Made by a program: the position numbers and the translations under genes. DNA of 64,000 bases from Nonomuraea jabiensis (GTDB lineage: Bacteria; Actinomycetota; Actinomycetes; Streptosporangiales; Streptosporangiaceae): positions 9,684,501 through 9,748,500 of the forward strand of contig NZ_JACHMB010000001.1 of the NCBI RefSeq assembly GCF_014204795.1, written 5' to 3'. This document shows, in pieces, positions 1 through 8,497 of this stretch; within the stretch, counting starts at the first letter, position 1; each line of letters starts with the position of its first letter. The notes under the pieces were generated by a model that was given only the letters and a program-made list of their open reading frames with translations, was not told the origin of the DNA and did not search any database.

Positions 1-578
1 TCGGGGACGCTGTGCTCGCAGTCGTGGTGCATGCGCACGTTGATCCCGGACGGGGTCCAGTCGACGGCGCGGTTGACCAGGTCGACGGCGACGATGCGGT
101 GGCGCAGCCCGGTGGGCTCGCCGGGGGTGTAGAGGCCGAGGGTGGGGCGGCGCACGGTGGTGCCGTCGGGGTTCTCCAGGTCGGCCAGCGGCGGCATGGG
201 CCGGTAGACGACCACGTTCTCGCCGGCCGGGAAGCGCGGGTCGGCGCGCAGGATCTCGGCGGCGGCCGCCAGCTCCTCGCGGCTGGGCTGCGGCCGGTAG
301 GCGCTGGGGCGCAGCTCGGCGCGTTCGGGCCGGTCGAGGGTGCCGCGCAGCTCGACGGCGCGGTTGCCGACCGGGTCGAACACGGTGGCCTGGAACGGGG
401 CGTTCTCGCCGGGGTCGTGGCCGAGGCCGGGCGCGAAGGCCACGGTGAGCCGGTCGGGGTCGGCGACCTCGAGCGCGGCCAGCGCCTCCGGGTGCTCGGC
501 GACCGCCTGGCGCAGCCGCTGCGCGGTCAGGCCCGTGCGGGGGACCGCTTCGATCGTGACGCGTACATCGTCGCTCAT
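1..578 (-). CDS. Hypothetical protein, 3' end outside the window
   Basis: The minus strand is open from an ATG at 578 to the window edge (at least 192 codons). A good ribosome binding site, GAGGAGA, lies 6 bases upstream of the ATG. The N-terminus reads MSDDVRVTIEAVPRTG; later stretches include NVVVYRPMPPLADLENP and INVRMHHDCE. No signal peptide or membrane segment is visible. I do not recognise the family. The gene is divergent from the purC-like operon across an AT-richer 266-bp gap, so the two may share a control region. The partial reading prevents any functional call. Confidence 0.75.
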   Translation of the reverse strand, partial: MSDDVRVTIEAVPRTGLTAQRLRQAVAEHPEALAALEVADPDRLTVAFAPGLGHDPGENAPFQATVFDPVGNRAVELRGTLDRPERAELRPSAYRPQPSREELAAAAEILRADPRFPAGENVVVYRPMPPLADLENPDGTTVRRPTLGLYTPGEPTGLRHRIVAVDLVNRAVDWTPSGINVRMHHDCEHSVP

Positions 579-844
579 GGGCTGTCTCCTCGGCACGCTG
601 GTCGGCGCGGCTGGTCGGAAGGGCCGCTGGTGCGTTATCGGGCCGGGACGCCGCGACGTTAGCCTGCCGCGGCGATCCCGAAGCCACTTAAAGCGGATAT
701 CGACGCGTATTTCGCTTATCCGTTAGGGCGATGACAGGCGATAATACAAATAGTCTGATCAGTGAATATCTCCGGAAAGGGCTGAAGATTTCCCGGCTGA
801 ATTACGCTTGACATCGCCACTCATAAGAATGACCATGCTGTTCT
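579..844. promoter_or_regulatory. Divergent intergenic region with a consensus -35 box
   Basis: This gap is clearly AT-richer than its surroundings. A perfect TTGACA occurs at 808-813, 31 bases before the GTG chosen for the purC-like gene. No good -10 hexamer sits at 17 bp (GACCAT at 831-836 is the best aligned). There is no Shine-Dalgarno sequence before that GTG, so a leaderless transcript is possible. The promoter assignment is an inference from the -35 match and position. Confidence 0.35.
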
Positions 845-1555
845 GTGACCCCTCCCAAGAATGGCATTATCGGGCCGCCCACGGTCGAGGGCCGCAGCAA
901 ACGGATCTGGCGGCGCGACGACGGCACCTGCACGGTCGAGCTGATCCCCAGCCTGCGCAGCCACACCTTCGACCGCGACGAGCTCGTGCCCGCGACCGCG
1001 CGCCTGCGCCTCGACTTCTACGAGCGTGCGGCCCGCGCGCTGCACGCCTGCGGCATCCGTACGGTGTTCCGGGAGCGGCTCGGCGAGACCACCTATCTCG
1101 CCGACTACGTGCCGGCTCCGCCCTTCGAGGTCATCGTCAAGAACCGGTCCGTCGGATCGACTCTTCGCAAGTATCCCGGCCTCTTCCCCGAAGGCCATGT
1201 CTTCCGCCCCGCGGTGGTGAAGTTCGACTTCCGGACCGATCCCGAGGACCAGCCCATCGGAGAGGACTATCTGTGGGCCTACGGAGTGGATGTCGAGGAG
1301 TTCCGCCGCATTGCCCGAGAATGCAATGACTGCCTCCGGAAATGGCTGGAACCACTGGATCTCTGGGATTTCTGCCTGATCATCGGTCCGAACCCCGAAG
1401 GCGATCTCATCATCAACTCCGAAATATCGCCCGACTGCATGCGGCTGCGCGATCACCAGGGCCACTCGCTGGACAAGGACCTGTTCCGGCAGGGGGCCAG
1501 CCACGAGCACATCGTCTCCGTCTGGTCCGAACTGGTCGGCAGGCTCCCGGCATGA
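845..1555 (+). CDS. SAICAR synthetase-like (PurC-family) ligase
   Basis: The 236-aa product matches the PurC fold along its length: an EGRSKRIW stretch near the N-terminus (the EGKxK ATP-binding start), FEVIVKNRSVGS in the middle (the EVVVRN...GS motif) and EISPDCMRLRD near the C-terminus. PurC joins a carboxylate to aspartate at the nucleotide level in purine synthesis. This copy differs from housekeeping PurC: the acidic residue that normally precedes EISPD is Ser (INSEISPD). It overlaps the next gene by 4 bp (ATGA), and the operon holds no other pur gene. Together with the adjacent SDR this resembles the PenC/PenB or CofC/CofB pair of pentostatin and coformycin clusters. GTG start at 845; no clear RBS. 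Confidence 0.8.
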   Translation: MTPPKNGIIGPPTVEGRSKRIWRRDDGTCTVELIPSLRSHTFDRDELVPATARLRLDFYERAARALHACGIRTVFRERLGETTYLADYVPAPPFEVIVKNRSVGSTLRKYPGLFPEGHVFRPAVVKFDFRTDPEDQPIGEDYLWAYGVDVEEFRRIARECNDCLRKWLEPLDLWDFCLIIGPNPEGDLIINSEISPDCMRLRDHQGHSLDKDLFRQGASHEHIVSVWSELVGRLPA

Positions 1556-2253
1556 CCGAGGCGCACCGCCCGGTCGCCATCGTGACCGGCGCGAACCGCG
1601 GCACCGGTCTGGCCATCGCCGCCGAGCTCCACGCGGGCGGCTGGGAGGCCTGGGGGCTCAACCGCACGTCGGCGGGCCAGCCCTGGCTCGCCGAAGCCCC
1701 GTGCGACCTGGAGTCGGCCGATGCGGTGACGGCCGCCGTCGAGACGGTCGCGCGCCGGCGGGGGCGGATCGACTCGCTCGTCGTCAACGCGGTCACGCGG
1801 TCCCTGGGCAGGATCGGCACGCTCAGCCTGCCCGACTGGCGGGCCGCCTTCGAGGTCAACATCGTCTCCGTGCTGCCGCTGCTCCAGGCGGCGCTGCCGT
1901 ACCTGCGCCCGCGCAAGGGCAGCATCGTCCTGATGGGCAGCCACGCCGCCAGCCGCTACTTCGAGGGCGGCGCGGCCTACTGCGCCAGCAAAGCGGCCCT
2001 CAAAGCGCTGGCCGAGGTGCTCCTGCTGGAAGAGCGGCCGAACGGCGTGCGCACCACGCTGATCAGCCCCGGCGCGATCGCCAACGAGATCGGTGACGAC
2101 TCACCGTTCAAGCTGTCGACGTCCTCCGTCGCCCAAGCCGTGCGGTGGGTCGTCGAGGCGCCCGCCGACACCGCGATCGGCGAGCTCGAACTGCGCCCGG
2201 CGCACCTGCCCGACATGGCTGTGACCGGCCTGAACCGGCTCCAAGCGGTCTGA
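1552..2253 (+). CDS. Short-chain dehydrogenase/reductase
   Basis: Classical SDR of 233 aa. The cofactor motif TGANRGTG is at residues 12-19, and the catalytic Tyr-Lys pair lies in AAYCASKAA near residue 145 with the preceding Ser in LMGSHAAS. It is translationally coupled to the purC-like gene by an ATGA overlap. SDRs reduce or oxidise alcohol/ketone groups with NAD(P)H. In coformycin-type pathways an SDR reduces the 8-keto intermediate, which makes this a natural partner of a PurC homologue, but the substrate here is unproven. Confidence 0.85.
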   Translation: MTEAHRPVAIVTGANRGTGLAIAAELHAGGWEAWGLNRTSAGQPWLAEAPCDLESADAVTAAVETVARRRGRIDSLVVNAVTRSLGRIGTLSLPDWRAAFEVNIVSVLPLLQAALPYLRPRKGSIVLMGSHAASRYFEGGAAYCASKAALKALAEVLLLEERPNGVRTTLISPGAIANEIGDDSPFKLSTSSVAQAVRWVVEAPADTAIGELELRPAHLPDMAVTGLNRLQAV

Positions 2254-2299
2254 AGCCGTCCGCCCGCCATCTCTCCATCTCCGCGAGGGGGACCTTCCC

Positions 2300-3454
2300 A
2301 TGACATCCATTCTCGAGCGCAAACCCGTGGCCTCCCGCGCCGGACACGCCTCGCGCGCCTGCGACCTGCCCGTGCTGCGCAGCGCCCAGGCCGACTGGCC
2401 GATGCCGCCCGCCCGCACGATCCTGATCGCGCACCTGCTCGACACCGCCGTGCCGTACGTGCGGCTGCTGAGCCGCTCCACCGAGCTCGCCCAGATCGTC
2501 CCGGTGCCCTACAGCGCCCAGCCGGAGGCGCTGTCGCTGCTGGCAGACCTTCCGGTGAGCATGCCGGCCTCCATCGAGGAGGTAGGGCCGATGGCGGTCG
2601 CCGCCGCCCGGCTGGCCGCCCGGCCGGGCGAGCCGCCCGTGATGATCCAGGAGGTCGGCGGATACTGCGCCGGGGCGGTGCGAGACCTGGCCGCCGTGCC
2701 CGGCTTTCGCGGCATCGTGGAGGACACCAAGCAGGGGCAGTGGCAGTACGAGCGCGCCGCGCCGCTGCCCCTGCCGGTGTTCACCATCGCCGACAGCCCG
2801 CTGAAGGCCCTGGAGGACGTCCAGGTCGGGCGGTCGGTGGCCTACAGCGTCGAACGGCTGCTGCGGCTGCGCTTCTACCGGCTCCTCAGCGAACGCCGCG
2901 TCCTCGTGCTCGGCTACGGCGGGATCGGCACGGCCCTGGCCGAGCACCTGCGACGCGCCGGAGTCCAGGTCGCCGTCTACGATCCCGACGACATCCGGAT
3001 GTCGGCCGCCCTGGTGCACGGGTTCCGCGTGGGCCCGCGCCAGGACCTGCTCTCCTGGGCCGAGGTGATCATCGGCGTCTCCGGCCACCGCGCCCTCACC
3101 ACCGCCGACCTGCCGCACCTGCGCGACGGCGTCGTGCTGGCCAGCGGAAGCTCCAAGCAGGTCGAGTTCGACGTCGAGGGCCTGCGCCGCGCCGCGTCGG
3201 CCTCGGCCGAGGTCGACGAGGTGCTCGAACTGCGGGTGGCCGATCGCACCGTCTATCTGCTCAACGACGGCAAGCCCGTGAACTTCATGGAGCACAGCAT
3301 CCTCGGATCGGTCCTTGACCTCGTCTACACCGAGCTGTATCTGTGCACGCGGGAGCTGGCCAGGCAGACCTGGGAGCCGGGGCTGCACCGCCTCGACCCG
3401 CGGCTGCAGCAGGAGCTGGCGCAGCGCTGGCGGGAGGAGTACGGACAGCGGTGA
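2300..3454 (+). CDS. S-adenosylhomocysteine hydrolase-like NAD-binding protein
   Basis: 384 aa, shorter than housekeeping AhcY (about 430-490 aa). The C-terminal half carries the Rossmann motif VLVLGYGGIGTALAEHL (about residues 200-216), then SGHRALT and SGSSKQVEFDVEGL, which align with the NAD-binding domain of AhcY. Upstream, ADSPLKALEDVQVGRS parallels the AhcY segment that contains the catalytic NDS/K region. The N-terminal substrate half is divergent, so hydrolysis of SAH should not be assumed; NAD-dependent 3'-oxidation chemistry on a nucleoside is an alternative. A GAGGGGGA ribosome binding site precedes the ATG. It ends in a GTGA overlap with the HD gene. Confidence 0.7.
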   Translation: MTSILERKPVASRAGHASRACDLPVLRSAQADWPMPPARTILIAHLLDTAVPYVRLLSRSTELAQIVPVPYSAQPEALSLLADLPVSMPASIEEVGPMAVAAARLAARPGEPPVMIQEVGGYCAGAVRDLAAVPGFRGIVEDTKQGQWQYERAAPLPLPVFTIADSPLKALEDVQVGRSVAYSVERLLRLRFYRLLSERRVLVLGYGGIGTALAEHLRRAGVQVAVYDPDDIRMSAALVHGFRVGPRQDLLSWAEVIIGVSGHRALTTADLPHLRDGVVLASGSSKQVEFDVEGLRRAASASAEVDEVLELRVADRTVYLLNDGKPVNFMEHSILGSVLDLVYTELYLCTRELARQTWEPGLHRLDPRLQQELAQRWREEYGQR

Positions 3455-4407
3455 ATGCGATTCTGGACAGGGTGCGGGCCCGGGTGGCCGTCGACTTCGC
3501 GACCGCCGACTCGGCCCACGACCTCGGGCACGTCGAGCGGGTCGCCGCCCTGGCGGGCGAGCTCGCGGCCCGTACGGGCGCCGACCCCCGCATCGCGCGG
3601 GTGGCCGCGTACGTTCACGACTACCACCGGGTGGAGGAGGCCAGGCAGAACCGCCGGCCCATCCGGCCCGAGGACGCCCGCGCGGCCGTGCTGGACGTCC
3701 TGGAGGGCTGCGGCGTGCCGCACGACTGGCATGCATCGATCTTGCGTGCGGTCGAGCTGACCGGCCGCTACCGTTTCGCCGACGAGGAGCTCGACGGCGG
3801 GTGCGCGATCGCCGCGGCGGTCCACGACGCCGACAACCTCGACGCGATGGGAGCCATCGGCATCGGCCGCGCCTTCGCCTACGGCGGGCTGCTCGGCGAG
3901 CCGCTGTGGGACCCGGCGACCGCCCTGAAGGACGTCTACCGGGAGGGCGAGACCTCCTCGGTGCTGGCCCACCTCTACGAGAAGCTGGTCCGGCTGGAGC
4001 AGGACATGCTCACCGAGCCCGCGCGCCGGATGGCGGCCGACCGGGCGCTGCTGCTGCGCCGCTTCGCCGCCGGGTTCCGCTCCGAGTGGGACAGCGGGCA
4101 GCCCGCCTGCTCGCGGGTCCTGTGGGACCCGCGCACCCGCTACCTGTCGGTGGCAGAGCCCCGCGGCGACGCCGACGAGCCGCTCGTGCGGGTCAGCTTC
4201 CGCGGGCGGATCTCGCTCACCTTCGACGAACAGGGACAGCCGGCGGCGGTCCACCTGCCGGACGCGCCGGACCTGCTGGCCACCGACGTGCGGATCGCCC
4301 TGTCCCAGGAACGGCCGCACCACCACATCGAGGGGACCGCCGACATCGAGCTGCACCTGCGCAAGAACCACCCGGTCGCCCTCCAACTGCACCTGTGGAG
4401 CCGGTGA
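3451..4407 (+). CDS. HD-domain phosphohydrolase with an extra C-terminal domain
   Basis: 318 aa from the GTG at 3451, which overlaps the previous stop (GTGA) and is preceded by GGGAGGAG. The HD metal-binding signature is visible as HDLGHVERV (about residue 24), then YVHDYHR and VHDADNLDAMG; these supply the His/Asp ligands. HD enzymes typically cleave phosphate from nucleotides. The last 110 residues (from about SRVLWDPRTR to LHLWSR) form a separate beta-rich segment that I do not recognise. In this operon a role in dephosphorylating a nucleotide-level intermediate is plausible. The gene overlaps the next start by one base (TGATG). Confidence 0.75.
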   Translation: MNAILDRVRARVAVDFATADSAHDLGHVERVAALAGELAARTGADPRIARVAAYVHDYHRVEEARQNRRPIRPEDARAAVLDVLEGCGVPHDWHASILRAVELTGRYRFADEELDGGCAIAAAVHDADNLDAMGAIGIGRAFAYGGLLGEPLWDPATALKDVYREGETSSVLAHLYEKLVRLEQDMLTEPARRMAADRALLLRRFAAGFRSEWDSGQPACSRVLWDPRTRYLSVAEPRGDADEPLVRVSFRGRISLTFDEQGQPAAVHLPDAPDLLATDVRIALSQERPHHHIEGTADIELHLRKNHPVALQLHLWSR

Positions 4408-5609
4408 TGGGCTACTTCGGCCTGCTCCGGGCCCCGTACGTGACCCGCCTGCTGCTCGGGACGCTGGTCGGGCGGCTGCCCAGCGCGATGGCGGCGCTGG
4501 CGATCCCGCTGGTCCTGCGGCAGGGGGGCGCGAGCTACGACTTCGTCGGCCTGGCCGCCGGAGCCTTCGCCATCGCCGCCGCCGGCGGCGGTCCGGTGCT
4601 CGGCCGGCTGGTGGATCGGGTCGGCCAGGTCCGCGTCCTGGTGCCGGCCGCCGTCGCCGCCGGCGCGGGCCTGATCGCGATCGCGCTGGCCCCCTCCGAG
4701 CCGGTGCTCGTCATCGCCGGCGCCCTGCTGGCGGGGGCGGCGACCCCGCCGCTGGAGCCCTGCCTCAGGGTGCTGTGGCCTGACCTTGTCCCGCCCGCCC
4801 GGCTGGAGTCGGCCTACGCCATGGACTCGGCCTCCCAGGAACTGGTCTTCGTCGGTGGCCCCCTGGTCGTGGCCGGCTGCGTGGCGGCCGGATCCACGGC
4901 GGGCGCCCTGTGGGTGGGGGCGCTGCTGGGCCTGCTGGGCGTGTTCGTGGTCGCCACCGCGGCGCCCACCCGCAACTGGAAGGCTCCCGTCCGTTCGCCC
5001 GACTGGCTCGGGCCGCTGCGCAGCCGTGGCCTGAGCGTGCTGCTGGTGAGCCTGACCGGGGTCGGCGCCGCCATCGGCGGCCTCAACGTCCTGGTGGTCT
5101 TCTACACCGAGCACCGCTACGTGGTGGGCGGGGCGGCCACGCTGCTGGCGTTGAACGCCTTCGGCGCCCTGGCCGGGGGTCTCGGCTACGGGGCGGTGCG
5201 CTGGTCGTCCTCGCCGCCGCGGCGCACGCTGCTGCTGACCCTCGGGCTGGGCGGCGCGTACGCGTTGCTGTGCCTGGTGCCGTCCCCGCCGTACATGGCC
5301 GCCCTCATGATCCTCACCGGGCTCTTCCTCGCGCCCGTGCTGACGGCCGCGTTCGTCCTGGTCGGCAAGCTCGCGCCGGCCGGTACGGTCACCGAGGCCT
5401 TCGCCTGGCTGGTCACGCTGATGACGGCGGGAATCGCCCTGGGATCGACCGCGGCGGGCATCATCCTGGAACACGCCACGGAGTCCTGGGCCGCCTCCGT
5501 CGGGGTGCTGGGCGTGGCCGTGGGCGTGGTCGTCCTGGCGGCCGGGCAGCGGTGCCTGGCGGCCGGGAGCGCCGAGACCGCCGACGACCCCGCGGGGGCC
5601 GCCGTATGA
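4407..5609 (+). CDS. MFS transporter, probable exporter
   Basis: 400 aa with about 12 hydrophobic segments. The cytoplasmic loop between TM2 and TM3, GRLVDRVGQVRV, corresponds to the MFS motif A (GxLxDRxGxRxx). The ATG at 4407 overlaps the stop of the HD gene. Its place inside a tightly coupled enzyme operon suggests export of the pathway product and self-protection. The substrate is not deducible. Confidence 0.8.
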   Translation: MGYFGLLRAPYVTRLLLGTLVGRLPSAMAALAIPLVLRQGGASYDFVGLAAGAFAIAAAGGGPVLGRLVDRVGQVRVLVPAAVAAGAGLIAIALAPSEPVLVIAGALLAGAATPPLEPCLRVLWPDLVPPARLESAYAMDSASQELVFVGGPLVVAGCVAAGSTAGALWVGALLGLLGVFVVATAAPTRNWKAPVRSPDWLGPLRSRGLSVLLVSLTGVGAAIGGLNVLVVFYTEHRYVVGGAATLLALNAFGALAGGLGYGAVRWSSSPPRRTLLLTLGLGGAYALLCLVPSPPYMAALMILTGLFLAPVLTAAFVLVGKLAPAGTVTEAFAWLVTLMTAGIALGSTAAGIILEHATESWAASVGVLGVAVGVVVLAAGQRCLAAGSAETADDPAGAAV

Positions 5610-6403
5610 CACCGGTCCGGCTGCTGTGCACGGATCTGGACGGGGTGCTGCTCACCAGCGCCGGCGGCCTCAGCCGCGACACCGCCAAGGCGCTGGCCGC
5701 CGCCCGAGCCGCCGGCCTGCAGGTCATGGTCGCCACCGGGCGGCCCACCCGGGACGCTCTGGAATGGGCGCGGGAGGCCGGACTGCGGGGCCTGCTCGCC
5801 TGCAGCAACGGCGCGGTGATCTGGGACACCTGCGCCGGGCGGGTGCTGTTCGACCACTGCTTCACCGCCGGCCAGCTCAAGCGGGTCGTCGCCTGGGCCG
5901 AACGGTCGGTGCCAGGCGGTGTCCTGGGGCTGGACACCGAGCACGAGCTGGTGCTGCAACCCGGCTTCGCCGACCTGGTGCCCGGCTGCTGGCCCCACAC
6001 CGCCTCGGCCGACCTCCTCGGCCGCGCCAGCCGCGGCAACCGCGCGGTCAAGGTGCTCCTGGCCCACCCCGAGCTGTCGGCGCCGCAGCTCGCCGGCGCG
6101 TTCGCCGGCGAGGCGGTCACCGGGCTGCGGGCCACGTTCTCCACCGCGCACTTCCTGGAGATCTCGCCGGAGCACGCCAACAAGGGCGAGGCCCTGCGGT
6201 GGGCGGCCGCGCACCGGCGCATCCCCCTTGCCGCCACGGCCGCCGTGGGGGACATGCCCAACGACCTTCCCATGCTCCGCAGGGCCGGCCTGCCCGCGGC
6301 CGTCGCCAACGCCCACCCCGAGGTCAAGGCGGCGGCCCGGATCCTGCTGCCCAGCAACGACGACGACGGCGTGGCCTCGCTGATCCGCGCCCTCTTGCGC
6401 TGA
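5606..6403 (+). CDS. Cof-type HAD-superfamily phosphatase
   Basis: 265 aa, ATGA-coupled to the MFS gene. HAD motif I is DLDGVLL (residues 9-15; the nucleophile Asp9 and acid/base Asp11 are present), motif II is MVATGRPT, motif III is the Lys in HANKGEAL, and motif IV is GDMPNDLPML. The cap between motifs II and III and the overall size fit the Cof/IIB subfamily, which removes phosphate from sugar or nucleotide phosphates. It is the last gene of the operon and could perform the final dephosphorylation before export. Confidence 0.85.
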   Translation: MTPVRLLCTDLDGVLLTSAGGLSRDTAKALAAARAAGLQVMVATGRPTRDALEWAREAGLRGLLACSNGAVIWDTCAGRVLFDHCFTAGQLKRVVAWAERSVPGGVLGLDTEHELVLQPGFADLVPGCWPHTASADLLGRASRGNRAVKVLLAHPELSAPQLAGAFAGEAVTGLRATFSTAHFLEISPEHANKGEALRWAAAHRRIPLAATAAVGDMPNDLPMLRRAGLPAAVANAHPEVKAAARILLPSNDDDGVASLIRALLR

Positions 6404-6529
6404 CCGCCTCCACCTGGACCCTCGCCAACCGCTCCCCGGTAAAAGACCAGAGGCTGTGCAGACCGTGCAGAACTGCCCGTCGCGGCCCGGCCGCGTCCGG
6501 CCCGTCGCTTTCGCGCGGGTCACGCCGGG

Positions 6530-7192
6530 TCCGCTCCAGAACCGGTTGGCGAACGCGGCCGGGAACCGGCAACCGCGAACGGCGCCGATCACGTCCGCGG
6601 CGAAGAGCTCCTCCAGCGCGCTCATGTCGCCGCGGCGGGCGGCGGCGACGAAGGCGATGAGCAGCCTGCGTTGTTCGGCCCTGGTCACGGGGGTGCGGCG
6701 GGCGATGAGGATGCGTCTGCGGGCCCTGCTGACGAGCTGGCGTACGGCCGGTTCGTTGAGCTCGATGATGCCGGCGATCTGCCGGTAGGGGTAGTCGAAC
6801 GCCTCCCGCAGCACGTACGCGGCACGTTCGGTGGGCGAGAGCCGTTCCAGCAGCAGCAGCACCGCGAACTCCAGGGCCTCGGCCCGCTCGGCGCCAAGGC
6901 AGGGATCGGCGCCGGCGTCGACGGGTTCGGGCAGCCACGGGCCGAGGCGGGTCTCGCGGCGGACGCGGGCGGACTGCGTGGCGTTGATCGCCAGCCGGGT
7001 GGTCGTGGTGGCCAGGAACGCGGCGGGATCGTCGACCGTGGCACGGTCGTAGACCTGCCAGCGCAGCCAGACGTCCTGCACCAGGTCCTCAGCCTCGGTG
7101 ACGCTGGCCAGCATCCGGTAGGCGATCCCGAACAGGCGTGGCCGCACGCCGGCGAACACCGCCGCCGCCTGCTCCAGATCGGCCACCGCCAT
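6530..7192 (-). pseudogene. ECF41 sigma factor, C-terminally degraded
   Basis: From the ATG at 7192 the protein matches ECF41 sigma factors: region 2 (LFGIAYRMLASVTEAEDLVQDVWLRW, cited in part), the linker motif WLPEP, and region 4 (LSPTERAAYVLREAF and the helix ending QLVSRARRRI). It also starts the SnoaL-like extension (DMSALEELFAADV). There the match breaks off: the DGGGR and NPDKL motifs are gone, a short RFPAAFANRFW remnant follows, and the frame then runs antisense into the HAD gene without a stop. A full ECF41 protein is about 290-300 aa. The DNA-binding parts are intact, so activity cannot be fully excluded. Confidence 0.7.
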
Positions 7193-7288
7193 CGCCCCCT
7201 GCTGCTCACAAGTGCGATTCCTCGACTGTTACCCCCCGAACGCCGAGGTCAGGCCGGCGGGCAGGTACAGGCCAGGAAGATTTCTTCC

Positions 7289-7315
7289 TGTCACACCTCA
7301 CGGCGCTACCCGGTC
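7289..7315 (+). promoter_or_regulatory. ECF41-type promoter, weaker copy
   Basis: TGTCACA at 7289-7295 is followed after 16 bases by GGTC (7312-7315). The -35 element TGTCACA is the published ECF41 target motif; the -10 here departs from CGTC. It lies 250 bp upstream of the epimerase gene and on the same strand as the better copy at 7460. Confidence 0.4.
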
Positions 7316-7459
7316 TTGCTCCCGTAACGGCTTTGCCCACCTGCGGCCAGAGGCCATCGCGCCCGTTCCCGCCGAGATCGCGGCGCTCAGGCGGGAGGTC
7401 TCAACCGTCGGTCTTGACGAGGTCTTCATCCAGAAAAGGGGAAAAGATTTCGCGGCGGC

Positions 7460-7486
7460 TGTCACAAGCCCGAAGGCTGCCCTGTC
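7460..7486 (+). promoter_or_regulatory. ECF41-type promoter of the epimerase gene
   Basis: TGTCACA (7460-7466), a 16-base spacer, then TGTC (7483-7486) followed by TTA. A nearly identical arrangement, including GGCTG in the spacer and TTA(A/G)CTG after the -10, occurs at 10385. The predicted start of transcription is about 50 bases before the ATG at 7542. Confidence 0.65.
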
Positions 7487-7541
7487 TTAGCTGGCGACCG
7501 GTCGGCACACGGGTGCCCCGGCGGATGGACAAGGGGACGCC

Positions 7542-8297
7542 ATGAAGATCGTCGTGATCGGCGGGACCGGCCTGATCGGGTCTAAGCTGGTGGCCAAGCT
7601 GGCCGAGCAGGGGCAGGAGGCGGTGGTGGCGGCGCCGAGCACCGGCGTCAACACCCTGACCGGTGAAGGGCTGGCGGAGGTGCTGGCGGGCGCGCAGGTG
7701 GTGGTCGACGTGTCGAACTCGCCGTCGTTCGAGCCCGCGGCGGTGATGGAGTTCTTCGAGACCTCCACGCGCAACCTGCTGGCCGCGGAGGCGGCGGCCG
7801 GGGTCGGCCATCACGTCGCGCTGTCGGTGGTGGGCACGGAGCGGATGCCGGACAACGGCTACTTCGCAGCCAAGATCGCCCAGGAGCAGCTGATCGAGAA
7901 GTCGGGGATCCCGTTCTCGCTCGTGCACGCGACACAGTTCTTCGAGTTCGTACGTGCCATCGCCGACGAGGCCACGGACGGCGACACGGTGCGGATCGCG
8001 CCGGTGCGGTTCCAGCCCATCGCCGGTGAGGAGGTCGCGCAGGCGGTCGGCCGGGTCGCGGTCGGGGAGCCGCTGAACGGCCGCATCGAGGTGGGCGGCC
8101 CGGACGACGTCCGGATGGACGAGTTCTTCCGCGACGCCCTGGCCGCCTGGGCGGACCCGCGCACGGTGGTCACCGACCCGCAGGCCCGCTACTACGGCAG
8201 CGTGCCGGGCGAGCGGACGCTGGTGCCGGGCGAGGGCGCGATCCTCGGCACCATCCACTACCGCGACTGGCTCGACCGCACCCCCACCGGCCAGTAG
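7542..8297 (+). CDS. NAD(P)-binding NmrA/epimerase-like protein (ECF41 target type)
   Basis: 251 aa beginning MKIVVIGGTGLIGSKLV, a Rossmann dinucleotide motif GGTGLIG. The body (VGTERMPDNGYFAAKIAQEQ, then FSLVHATQFFEFV) is typical of short NmrA/SDR-a proteins. ECF41 sigma factors are usually encoded next to a COE-type gene (carboxymuconolactone decarboxylase, oxidoreductase or epimerase), and this gene lies divergent from a broken ECF41 gene behind an ECF41-type promoter. RBS AAGGGGA. The substrate is unknown. Confidence 0.8.
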   Translation: MKIVVIGGTGLIGSKLVAKLAEQGQEAVVAAPSTGVNTLTGEGLAEVLAGAQVVVDVSNSPSFEPAAVMEFFETSTRNLLAAEAAAGVGHHVALSVVGTERMPDNGYFAAKIAQEQLIEKSGIPFSLVHATQFFEFVRAIADEATDGDTVRIAPVRFQPIAGEEVAQAVGRVAVGEPLNGRIEVGGPDDVRMDEFFRDALAAWADPRTVVTDPQARYYGSVPGERTLVPGEGAILGTIHYRDWLDRTPTGQ

Positions 8298-8497
8298 TGC
8301 GCCCCAGGCAGGAAAGGTTGTTCCAGGTGCGGCGGCGACACGGCGACCATCGGGCGCGGCGACGCGGCGACCATCGGGCCCAGCCGTCGTGCCCCAAGCC
8401 CGGCCTGGGCGCCGATGGCTGCCATGACGACGACCGGACGGCCGGCGGGCAGCGCACGCGCCCCCGACGGGACCCTCGACGGGACAGGGGTTACGCG

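Noticed and set aside
5186..7192. A 668-codon minus-strand reading frame
   Set aside because: Only the first 220 codons match a sigma factor; the rest is antisense to the HAD and MFS genes, open because of high GC.
8298..8497. Coding extension upstream of the methyltransferase
   Set aside because: The frame is open but consists of Arg/Asp-rich repeat translation with no homology; the GTG at 8498 begins the domain.
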